Below, in pieces: positions 1-8,539 of a DNA stretch of 64,000 bases (the first letter of the stretch is position 1; every line of letters starts with the position of its first letter). Both the position numbers and the translations under genes were made by a program. Source of the stretch: Paenibacillus polymyxa (GTDB taxonomy: Bacteria; Bacillota; Bacilli; Paenibacillales; Paenibacillaceae); assembly GCF_015710975.1 (NCBI RefSeq), contig NZ_CP049783.1:558001-622000 (forward strand), given 5' to 3'. Below the pieces are notes generated by a model. It saw only the letters and a program-made list of their open reading frames with translations, was not told the origin of the DNA and made no database searches.

Positions 1-340
1 CAAAACGGTCAATATGGTCCAAATACGCTCCTCTGCGATACTTAATCTCAGGGGCATATCGTTTACCTTTAAAATAATCTCGAATAGGCCGATCTACATC
101 CGACTTGCGACTTTCCGGAAATTCTCTTACGGCATCCATGCCGTTTACGAGATTATCCCAAAATTCATCCGTTCCATTCGCCCCCGGAAAACGGCAAGCC
201 ATCCCCACAACAGCAATATCATCGACTTTTACCGTTTTGGCCTCATTTTCGAATAGCTCTTTTAGCATCGGTAGAGCTTCTGTTTTGGAGAGATGTTTTG
301 CAGCCACCTGAGCTAGCAAGTAATTCTGAACCCGTTTCAT
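1..340 (-). CDS. Polyketide synthase, N-terminal fragment (ketosynthase start)
   Basis: The gene runs off the left edge, so only about 113 N-terminal residues are visible. After a roughly 40-residue N-terminal helical segment the ketosynthase begins with the typical opening VDDIAVVGMACRFPGA, then TDEFWDNLVNGMDAVREFP. The active-site Cys-His-His lie outside the window. The ATG at 340 follows a GGAGG site and starts three bases after the stop of the A-T protein gene, so the two are co-transcribed. The start resembles the two other KS proteins of this cluster, so this is the next extension step of the same assembly line. Whether it has an acyltransferase cannot be seen. Confidence 0.93.
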   Translation of the reverse strand, partial: MKRVQNYLLAQVAAKHLSKTEALPMLKELFENEAKTVKVDDIAVVGMACRFPGANGTDEFWDNLVNGMDAVREFPESRKSDVDRPIRDYFKGKRYAPEIKYRRGAYLDHIDRF

Positions 341-343
341 ATG

Positions 344-2368
344 TTATCCCTCCTTCAGATGGTCCAGCGCCCGTATAGACTGGCTTACATCCAGTGAGCC
401 ATCTTCAATTTGATCCAGCAGGCTCATGAGATCCTGATCCAGCTGTTCGTCATCCTTGGATTGATTTTCAAAATGATTCATATACGCTGCAATCGTAGGA
501 TAGGAGAACAGCTCAGCGACCGTCGCCTTGCTGCCCAGCGCGTGTTGCATCTTACGATGCAGTCGAACAATCGAGATGGAATTGCCGCCGATTTCAAAAA
601 AGCTGTCATGGATGCCGACGTCCTCCGGACTTATATTTAAAATTCCGGCCCAGATTTTCGCCAGCATATGTTCTCTCTCGTTACGGGGCGCCACATATGC
701 GGTTGAACGATGAACTCGCCGCTCCGGCTGTGGCAGATTTTTGCGATCAATCTTTCCGTTAGGAGTAAGCGGCATCTCCAGCAGTTCCATAAAAAATCCT
801 GGAATCATATACTCAGGCAATAATTCACGCAGGTGAGTTGTCAGATCATCCACTTCAAGCCCTTTTTCCAGCGATGTAAAATAACATAAAAGATTGGTTA
901 CACCAAACTCATCAGTTTGGGCAACTACAGCCGTTTCCTTAATCCCTGGAAAGACAGATACAGCCCGTTCCACTTCTTTCAGTTCTACGCGATATCCTCG
1001 CACCTGAACCTGATCATCCTTACGTCCGCTGTACTCCAGGATGCCATCTGGTCGTAACAAGCCCAGATCTCCCGTACGATATAATCTTTCACCGGTTTTG
1101 GGATGCTGGGTAAAAGCCTTGTCAGTGGCTTCCGGCTTATTCCAGTACCCCGCCGTCAGACCAATTCCGCCGATACAAATTTCGCCTTTGACCTCAAAGG
1201 GGCACAACTGCCCCTCCTTATCCAAAATATAGACATGCGTGTTCGCAAGCGGCCTGCCTAATGGAATACTCAACTCACCTTCAGCCGGAGATGCATCAAT
1301 CAGGTAACAGGTTGCATAAATAGCTGACTCGGTCATGCCGTAAATGTTGGCAATCTTGGCTTCCTGGAACGTGCTGTACCAGTCTCGCACCCCATTGACG
1401 AGCAAGGCTTCGCCTCCATTGAATACCCACTTTAGTTCCGGCAGCGGATGGTCTGTCTCATCGGTCGGAATCGCATCCAAAAAGAGACTCATCTGGGCTG
1501 GAACAAACTGGGTAATGGTAACCTTGTCATCTCGCAGCTGTTCATAGAGCCTTTGTGGATCTTTGACCGTATCCGAACTGAAAATGGACAGCTTGGCTCC
1601 ATAAATCAAGGGCCAGAAGAACTCCCATACCGAGTCGGTGAAGCTGGCGGAAGTCTTCTGCGCAATCACATCTGCTGCGGCCAGACAGAAAGTATCCTGC
1701 AACCAAAAAAGCGTGTTCAGCACAGCCTTATGCGTCATCATGACTCCTTTGGGATCTCCTGTGGAGCCTGAGGTGTAAATCAGATATGCCAGATCATTTT
1801 CACAGGCAGGACAGTGCCAAGAAGCCTTTCCCTGGTGCTCCCAATCCGATCGTTGATACACAGTCAGCTTATCTGTTTGCACCTTTGTTTCGTCGAGGCA
1901 GACAGCGGTCGTCATACTCTCCGGCAAATCTTCCAGCATCGTCTGCAGCTTGGCAGACTCGGTGATCAGCACACTGCAGGCACTGTCGCGCAGCATATAT
2001 TGAATCCGTTTTTTCGGATAATCCGGATCAATAGGTACATAGGCCGCCCCTGCTTTTAATACACCGAAAACAGCCACCAAAAGCTCAATTCCCCGTTCCG
2101 CTACCACCGCTACCCGCTGGTTAGGCCGCACACCTACTGCGTACAGTAGGCGGGCCATTCGGTTCGCTTGTTCCTCCAGTTCGGCATATGTGATGGAAGA
2201 ACCATATTCTTCAATAGCAGTATGCTGAGGGGTTTTCGCGACCTGACGGACAAACAAATCAGGAATCGTCAGCTGTTCCTCATAAGCCTTGCTGGTCTGA
2301 TTCATCTCCGCAATGACGCGTTCCTCATCTGCCGATAGAATTTCAAATGCATCAAAATCAAGATCCAT
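344..2368 (-). CDS. Stand-alone NRPS adenylation-thiolation (A-T) protein with unusual substrate pocket
   Basis: At 674 aa it is an A domain followed by a carrier domain, with no condensation domain. A-domain cores are all present: LAYLIYTSGSTGDPKG, YGMTE, YRTGD, GRKDDQVQVRGYRVEL and NGKIDR. The carrier has the phosphopantetheine site FFEIGGNSIS. Where most amino-acid A domains have Phe-Asp (Asp235 of GrsA, which holds the alpha-amino group), this protein has Phe-Thr-Asp-Ser-Val-Trp, so position 235 is Thr and 236 is Asp. My hand-read code is TDWQFGIIYK. A hydrophobic or Thr residue followed by Asp is known from beta-alanine-type domains, so a beta-amino acid or another non-standard substrate is likely. 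The partner C domain is probably supplied by the upstream PKS-NRPS, making a split C/A-T module. Confidence 0.93.
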   Translation of the reverse strand: MDLDFDAFEILSADEERVIAEMNQTSKAYEEQLTIPDLFVRQVAKTPQHTAIEEYGSSITYAELEEQANRMARLLYAVGVRPNQRVAVVAERGIELLVAVFGVLKAGAAYVPIDPDYPKKRIQYMLRDSACSVLITESAKLQTMLEDLPESMTTAVCLDETKVQTDKLTVYQRSDWEHQGKASWHCPACENDLAYLIYTSGSTGDPKGVMMTHKAVLNTLFWLQDTFCLAAADVIAQKTSASFTDSVWEFFWPLIYGAKLSIFSSDTVKDPQRLYEQLRDDKVTITQFVPAQMSLFLDAIPTDETDHPLPELKWVFNGGEALLVNGVRDWYSTFQEAKIANIYGMTESAIYATCYLIDASPAEGELSIPLGRPLANTHVYILDKEGQLCPFEVKGEICIGGIGLTAGYWNKPEATDKAFTQHPKTGERLYRTGDLGLLRPDGILEYSGRKDDQVQVRGYRVELKEVERAVSVFPGIKETAVVAQTDEFGVTNLLCYFTSLEKGLEVDDLTTHLRELLPEYMIPGFFMELLEMPLTPNGKIDRKNLPQPERRVHRSTAYVAPRNEREHMLAKIWAGILNISPEDVGIHDSFFEIGGNSISIVRLHRKMQHALGSKATVAELFSYPTIAAYMNHFENQSKDDEQLDQDLMSLLDQIEDGSLDVSQSIRALDHLKEG

Positions 2369-2373
2369 AGGAG

Positions 2374-3585
2374 CTACTCCTGAACCGGAATTGCAGCAGA
2401 TCCAGCCGATTGACCTACCAAGCTATTTGTGAAAAAGTCCACTAATCGGTCTATGCCTTCGTTGTATCGCGTTGTAGAGTAGGACAGGCGCAGCATTTTC
2501 GGTAATCCAAAATCAGAACCCGGCACTGTCGCCACTTGTTTGGCTCTCATTATTTGTTCCGCCAACTCCAAACTCGTCTCAATGCCGTGCTCGTCCATGT
2601 ACTTTTCACAATCGAGTGTGAAGTAAAAGCTGCCTTGAGCAGGAATGGCACGTACGAGTGGAACCTCATTGAACCGCTCTACCGTATAATCCCGTCTTGC
2701 TTTGTACAGGCTGACCAGTTGCTCAATCTCTTCGGGATGCGCCAATGCTTCCAGCGCGCCAAACTGCACGACAGGGTCGGCTGTCAACAAGGTATGATGC
2801 TGTATGACCGTAAGCGGTGTGACCAGCTCGTCAGGAACGATACAGTAGCCAACGCGCCGACTGTACATCCGGTATCCTTTGGAGAAAGCATTCGTCGTAA
2901 TAAAAGCTGATTTGGTATCCGTCAGCTCCAGTACCGAGGTGCTTCGTTCATCAAAGCAAACATTGGCATAAATCTCATCATTAATGACTACAGCCTGTCC
3001 GTCGATGATTTCATCAATGGCGTACAGTTCTTCTTTCGTTAAAATATTGCCTAACGGATTGCCAGGCGAATTAATTACCACAATTTTGGTTTTATCCGTG
3101 AAGTTTTCCCTGAAGGAATCCAGATCGAGTGCCAGCGTATCCAGATTAATATCATAGTAGCGAACGTTCGCCCCTACCAATTGAGCGCAGAAATGATACA
3201 GGGAATAATACGGACGCGGCAGCAGTACCTCATCCCCTTCTTTCGCTAATAAATAAAACAAATTCCGGAACAAGGCACTGGTGCCCACATTAATCAAGAT
3301 ATTGTTAGGGTTAATGTCCAGATCGTAGGTTTTCTTGTATTCCTCCGCCAAAGCTTCCTTTAATTCCGGCAAGCCCGGTGGGAATACAAGCGAGCTTTTT
3401 TCAAAGGTATCTAATGCATCCTTCATCGACTGAATAATATCCTCGTGCAAAGGTAGCTCGGATTTTCCCAAGGTCATCCGAATGACCTCCTTGGAGCCGT
3501 TTTTCTCAAATTCATAAGCCATTTGATCCAGAACGAACATTAAAAACCGATTGTCGTAAAATTCAATAGATGATCTCAATTCCAT
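2374..3585 (-). CDS. PLP-dependent class I/II aminotransferase
   Basis: The 403-aa protein belongs to the aspartate-aminotransferase fold. Visible marks are NSPGNPLGNILT (substrate-carboxylate region), NDEIYANV (the Asp and Tyr contacting PLP) and the Schiff-base lysine in AFSKGYRMYSRRVGY near residue 236. The reading frame extends 24 codons further upstream, but the ATG at 3585 has AAAGGAGG at the right distance and is preferred; this leaves a short gap after the PKS-NRPS stop. It lies inside the biosynthetic operon, five bases before the A-T gene. It may make an amino-acid precursor, or transaminate a keto or aldehyde intermediate; the sequence does not decide. Being a free-standing enzyme, it differs from the AMT domains built into iturin-type synthases. 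Confidence 0.9.
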   Translation of the reverse strand: MELRSSIEFYDNRFLMFVLDQMAYEFEKNGSKEVIRMTLGKSELPLHEDIIQSMKDALDTFEKSSLVFPPGLPELKEALAEEYKKTYDLDINPNNILINVGTSALFRNLFYLLAKEGDEVLLPRPYYSLYHFCAQLVGANVRYYDINLDTLALDLDSFRENFTDKTKIVVINSPGNPLGNILTKEELYAIDEIIDGQAVVINDEIYANVCFDERSTSVLELTDTKSAFITTNAFSKGYRMYSRRVGYCIVPDELVTPLTVIQHHTLLTADPVVQFGALEALAHPEEIEQLVSLYKARRDYTVERFNEVPLVRAIPAQGSFYFTLDCEKYMDEHGIETSLELAEQIMRAKQVATVPGSDFGLPKMLRLSYSTTRYNEGIDRLVDFFTNSLVGQSAGSAAIPVQE

Positions 3586-3616
3586 TTGTAATTGCCTCCT
3601 TTGAATGAAACGCACG

Positions 3617-6600
3617 TTAATGGGATACTTTGGACAGGCTAGACACACTACCAGCAATGGTCTTGATTATTTTGTGATACCTCTCCAACATAGAGTGAAC
3701 ATAAGAAGATTCCAGCAAAGCGGTATTCCACCTCAGGGAACAGGTCAGTCCGGTTGTTAATCTCACAACAGACAGTTGCAGTGCTGCTGGTTCTGAGGGA
3801 TATACACGTAATCCCACTTCCCCTACCACAGGTAAAGAGCTCGTGCAGTCCTCTTCGCAAAAGATGACGTTAAAACGGGTGGAATACTCCGCCCCGCTCT
3901 TCAATACATTAGGGTCCAGCAGCAAATGAAACGGATATAAAACGGCTTGAAGTGCAGCTTGATACTTGTCCTTCACTTTTTCTAGCAAAGGATTAAACGA
4001 CGAAAGCCCCTCCATTGAAACTCTGACTGGCACAGGATACTGGATACGTAAAGGTATTCCACTCCCCTGCACCGGATGTCCCTCGGGATGAACGACATGG
4101 ATCAAAAGCTCCTCCGCCTGCGTCAATTGCCGCAGCAGCAAGAAATAACATGCGAATAAAATGTCCGTAACACTACTATCATGACTGGAGGCAAAAATGT
4201 GTAAAGCTTCAGTCTCCTGTGTGGCAAGAGCCACTTCAATGGAATCCCACTCAGACGTTACAGAAGCATCTTCTCCTCGTTTGAACGGCAATCCGATTTG
4301 AGGAAGCGGATTTCGTAAAGCTTCGGTCCAGTACGCTTTTTGCGGCTCCAAATATCCTTCCTGCAACAACTGATGCTGCCAATAGGTAAAGTCAATCTGC
4401 GGGATTGACTGAAATGTGTGGACTGCATCTACTACCGAATCCGTAACAGCGGCGGAATAGCGGATAAACAGTCGTTCCAGCCAATCTTTCATGTCCAGAC
4501 ATTCCATTAGTAATGGATGAACAGCCACGATCAATTGGCACCGTTCGTTGTTGTCACACCCCAAGCACACCCGATACAGCGGCCCTTGTCGTGGCTCAAA
4601 CGGGTTACGATACTCGGCAGCCACACTAGAATCCGCCCAAGAAGCCGCATCCTCCTCTATGACATCCGTGAATGTGTAATCCAACGGTAAGTGTCCCTGT
4701 ACCTGCTGAACTGGTCCTTGCTCCTCTTCGTGAAAGGTTATTCGGAGTGTGCTGTGTTCGGCTTGCAGTTCTTCCAACACCCTGACAAATAACGTCTGAT
4801 CCACCTTGCCTGTCCACGCTGCACGAACGATCACATGAGGAGTTGATCCCCGATGTCGCCATAACTGCTTTTGGTAAAAAGATAAAGGATGCCACTCAGC
4901 CTCTGGTGGCGGGCAAATCGGAGGAATCGCAAAAGTGGAGTCCTTTACCTGCCGCTGCCGCCTCATGTTCTCCGCTTCTTCAGGTGAAAAAATCCGGTAC
5001 TCTGCCAAAGCTTGTTCAGGCTGGTCCAGAATCTGGTCGATCAGGCTGAGCAAGTGTCCTGCAAGTGTAGTGATTGTCTGTTGGTGAAACAAGCGGGAAT
5101 AATACTCAAAGGTGCAATTTAGCTCTCCCTGCATCCCTTGAAAAATGTCGAGCTTCAAATCCATGGTTGAGCTGTGTTTGGCCCAGTCCACCATGTCCAG
5201 CGTCACATCTCCCATCGTAAATTGGGTCCTCTGCATCCCCTGATTATGTAAAATAAGCATGGTGTCAAAAATAGGGTTGCGTGAAAGATCACGTTTCTGA
5301 TCCAGGTGCTCCACCATCTTTTCAAATGGATAATCCTGATGATCATACGCAGCTATAGTCCGATGAGCCACCTCCTTTAAAAAGTCTGTAAAGCAGCGCT
5401 CTCCTGCCGGGGTATTACGGATAGGTAAATAGTTCGTAAAAAGACCTATCGTATGCTCTACCCCCGTATAACGTCTTCCAGCAATGAGAGAACCTACAAT
5501 GACATCCTCCTGCCCTGTGTATTGATACAGCAGCACATTGTATACAGCCAAAAGCGTCATATATAGCGTAGCCCCATGTTCTTGTCCCAGGGCCCGCAAG
5601 CGGTCAGCAGCCACCTTGTCAATCGTGAACGAATACATGCCCCCTTCAAAAGTCATCACAGGCGGCCGTGGATAATCACTGACCAGATTCAAAACCGGTA
5701 GACCCGCCTCCCGCCCTTCCGTTAACGTCTTCAGCCAAAATTGCTCCTGTTGCAGCATCTGCTCGCTGTGCAGAAAAGCATTTTGCCATACTGCATAGTC
5801 CTTATACTGAATACGTAGCGGTGGCAAGCTCTGCCCGCTATAAAGACTGGTAAATTCCCGAATGAGGATTTCCATGGAAACACCATCTGAAACAATATGA
5901 TGCATGTCAAACATCAGCAAATGCTTGTCCTCTTCATCACGCTGATCCGTTAATCGCAGCAAGCATACACGAAGTAAAGGCGCCTCTCCCAAGGAAAACG
6001 GCTGTACAAATTCTTCCATCAGCTTTTGCACATCGGCTTCTTCTGAAGCCACTCCCAGTGATATCGCAAGCTCAACTTCCGGAAGAACACTTTGCACAAT
6101 TTCATCCTCTGCGACATCAAACACTGTCCGAAAGGATTCATGACGATGAATGATCGCAGCAAATGCGTATTTTAAGCGCTCCACGTCCAAACGCCCAGTG
6201 ATCATAGCCGCTCCGGGCATGTTGTAGCTCAAATTATCTTCTGCCAGCTGCTTTAGAATAAACTGACGCCGCTGTGCGTTGGATACGGGGTAAAATGCTT
6301 GTGGAGACACTGGTTCGATAGACGGGTAATCCGTTGTTTCTCCTCCTGAAACAAGCTGGGCAAGCTCACGAATACAAGGGTGTCCAAACAAATCAACCAA
6401 TGTAATTCTCGTGTGGAACACCTGACTGATGGCTGTAATCAGATCCGTAGCCAGCAGTGAGTCTCCACCCAATTCGAAGAAATCAGCATCTATAGAGAGC
6501 TCGTCAATACCCAAAATCCGTCCCCAAATGCGTGCCAGCCTGTCTTCCGTTTCCGTCGGAACATACCCGTCAAGAAAGGAAACACGTACTTCGTTATAGG

Positions 6601-8539
6601 CTGGTACCTGTTCGTTACGACTACTACTTCGACGTTGGATCGGCGGCTCCACCCAGTAGCGCTGCTTGTCCCAGGCGTATGCAGGCAAAGGAACTTTGAC
6701 ACATCCACCTGTCGAATAATCCTCCGACCAGCGTCTGTTCTCTCCGTTAACATATCGCCGGGCAATCATTCGTGCATCTGTATCCAGCCTCATTTCTGCC
6801 AGGGGCAGGGGCTCGCTATATATAGTGCAAAAAATCCCCTGTTGCTCCAGCCCTGTTCCATCCTGATAGACCAATGCGTTATAAGCCTGGCGCAGCTTTG
6901 AGCAAAGACTGATCCGATCCGAAACTGGAATTGCCAATCGATAAGCATGATGCTCTCTGCCCGTGTTCAGGACATAACAGATATTTTCCAAAGGTGGAAT
7001 ATCGTCACTCTCCAAAAAATCAATATATCGGGCAGTCAATCTTCGCAGCGAATCCTCACTATATGCCGAAAGCGTAAATACTCGTTCCTCACCGCAGGGT
7101 GCATCGGAGGACGATGATAATGAGGGCCTGCTGCCTTGATACTCCTCCAGCACCACGTGACAATTTGTACCGCTTAGCCCCCATGAACTGATACCCGCTC
7201 TCAGCGGAATCCCGTCCTCACTTCGCCAATCAGCTAGCTTTGTATGAATATAGACCGGAGAACTATGCAAGTTCATCAACGGATTGGGATACGCAAAATG
7301 CAGGGTAGGCGGAAGTTTTTTACGCTGTAAAGCCAGAATCATTTTAATTAGCCCTGCCATGCCCGAGGCCGAATCCAGATGACCGATATTGCTTTTGACT
7401 GAGCCGATTCCACAAAATTGTCTTTTTTGCGTATACCTGCGAAAAGCATTTGTAATCCCTTTGATTTCAATCGGATCTCCAATTTTGGTCCCTGTTCCAT
7501 GAGCCTCAATGTAAGAGATCGTCGACGGATCAATGCCTGCACGCTTCCAAGCCTCTACAATCACTTCTTCCTGGGCTCGGGCATTCGGGGAAGCCAATCC
7601 GTTGGAGGCACCATCCTGATTGATAGCACTTGCTTTAATCACCGAGTAAATATAATCGTGATCCTTCTCAGCTTGTTCCAGTGGCTTGATTAGAACAACG
7701 CCACAACCTTCACCCCATCCCGTACCATCGGCATCAGCATCGAAGCTGCGTGATTGTCCTTGCGACGAGGTGATCCCAAGCCCTCCCGGTTCCAATCTGG
7801 TGGGTAAAGCGCCAATGGCTACTCCGCCCACCAAAGCCATACTGCAATCTCCAGCAAGCAATCCTTCACATGCAAGATGCAAAGCGACAAGAGAGGAGGA
7901 GCAGGCGGTCGCTACACTGAGTGCAGGCCCAGATAGATTCAAGGCATAAGCCAGACGGCTTGCGATCACGGGCGGAAAATTCCCGACAAAAGCGGTGGAT
8001 GAATCACTTTCGATCAGCTCCTTGTACCTCGCTTCACTATAGCCGACATATACGCCCATCCGTGAGCCACGGATACGTTCTCCGCCATAACCTGCATCCT
8101 CAATGGCCTCATAGCCGGTTTCCATAAACATACGCTGCTGTGGGTCCATATATTTGGCTTCCCCTGGAAGAATATTAAAGAATGCAGCGTCAAACGTATC
8201 TATTTCGTCTAGATAGCCTGCTGGCATATACGGCCCTTGATTGTGTTCATCCAAAAAAGGACGGATCAGTTCCAAACGTGAACTTGGAAACGTTCGTATC
8301 CCATTCAGACCATGGACCAGATTGTTCCAATATTGCTCCTTGGTATCTGCTTGCGGGAATCGTCCAGCTACGCCGATGATGGCTATATCCCTGTTGCGGT
8401 TTATCCCCTCATGGACTGCAGACGATGACGCAGCTTTGAGCTGAACTTGATATTGCTTGATCAGAGAATACGCATGCTCTTCGGATAATTCCTGTTTGGC
8501 TACAAGCTGCAAAATGGCTTCAACAAACGTATCCCTCAT
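3617..8539 (-). CDS. Hybrid PKS-NRPS: KS-ACP-C-C(degenerate)
   Basis: This 1640-aa protein opens with an AT-less ketosynthase: Cys in ATACSSS near residue 215, EAHGTGTK near 346, and the second His in VKSNIGHLDSASG. A post-KS linker ending VPLPAYAWDKQRYW leads to an ACP (FFELGGDSLLA, Ser near 696). A complete condensation domain follows with MHHIVSDG near 880. A second C-like domain fills the C terminus, but the place of HHxxxDG is taken by VHPLLMEC near 1345, so it is probably not catalytic in the usual way. There is no A domain after the C domains and no thioesterase. The ATG overlaps the preceding stop by four bases (ATGA), indicating coupled translation. The downstream A-T protein probably docks here. 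Confidence 0.94.
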   Translation of the reverse strand: MRDTFVEAILQLVAKQELSEEHAYSLIKQYQVQLKAASSSAVHEGINRNRDIAIIGVAGRFPQADTKEQYWNNLVHGLNGIRTFPSSRLELIRPFLDEHNQGPYMPAGYLDEIDTFDAAFFNILPGEAKYMDPQQRMFMETGYEAIEDAGYGGERIRGSRMGVYVGYSEARYKELIESDSSTAFVGNFPPVIASRLAYALNLSGPALSVATACSSSLVALHLACEGLLAGDCSMALVGGVAIGALPTRLEPGGLGITSSQGQSRSFDADADGTGWGEGCGVVLIKPLEQAEKDHDYIYSVIKASAINQDGASNGLASPNARAQEEVIVEAWKRAGIDPSTISYIEAHGTGTKIGDPIEIKGITNAFRRYTQKRQFCGIGSVKSNIGHLDSASGMAGLIKMILALQRKKLPPTLHFAYPNPLMNLHSSPVYIHTKLADWRSEDGIPLRAGISSWGLSGTNCHVVLEEYQGSRPSLSSSSDAPCGEERVFTLSAYSEDSLRRLTARYIDFLESDDIPPLENICYVLNTGREHHAYRLAIPVSDRISLCSKLRQAYNALVYQDGTGLEQQGIFCTIYSEPLPLAEMRLDTDARMIARRYVNGENRRWSEDYSTGGCVKVPLPAYAWDKQRYWVEPPIQRRSSSRNEQVPAYNEVRVSFLDGYVPTETEDRLARIWGRILGIDELSIDADFFELGGDSLLATDLITAISQVFHTRITLVDLFGHPCIRELAQLVSGGETTDYPSIEPVSPQAFYPVSNAQRRQFILKQLAEDNLSYNMPGAAMITGRLDVERLKYAFAAIIHRHESFRTVFDVAEDEIVQSVLPEVELAISLGVASEEADVQKLMEEFVQPFSLGEAPLLRVCLLRLTDQRDEEDKHLLMFDMHHIVSDGVSMEILIREFTSLYSGQSLPPLRIQYKDYAVWQNAFLHSEQMLQQEQFWLKTLTEGREAGLPVLNLVSDYPRPPVMTFEGGMYSFTIDKVAADRLRALGQEHGATLYMTLLAVYNVLLYQYTGQEDVIVGSLIAGRRYTGVEHTIGLFTNYLPIRNTPAGERCFTDFLKEVAHRTIAAYDHQDYPFEKMVEHLDQKRDLSRNPIFDTMLILHNQGMQRTQFTMGDVTLDMVDWAKHSSTMDLKLDIFQGMQGELNCTFEYYSRLFHQQTITTLAGHLLSLIDQILDQPEQALAEYRIFSPEEAENMRRQRQVKDSTFAIPPICPPPEAEWHPLSFYQKQLWRHRGSTPHVIVRAAWTGKVDQTLFVRVLEELQAEHSTLRITFHEEEQGPVQQVQGHLPLDYTFTDVIEEDAASWADSSVAAEYRNPFEPRQGPLYRVCLGCDNNERCQLIVAVHPLLMECLDMKDWLERLFIRYSAAVTDSVVDAVHTFQSIPQIDFTYWQHQLLQEGYLEPQKAYWTEALRNPLPQIGLPFKRGEDASVTSEWDSIEVALATQETEALHIFASSHDSSVTDILFACYFLLLRQLTQAEELLIHVVHPEGHPVQGSGIPLRIQYPVPVRVSMEGLSSFNPLLEKVKDKYQAALQAVLYPFHLLLDPNVLKSGAEYSTRFNVIFCEEDCTSSLPVVGEVGLRVYPSEPAALQLSVVRLTTGLTCSLRWNTALLESSYVHSMLERYHKIIKTIAGSVSSLSKVSH

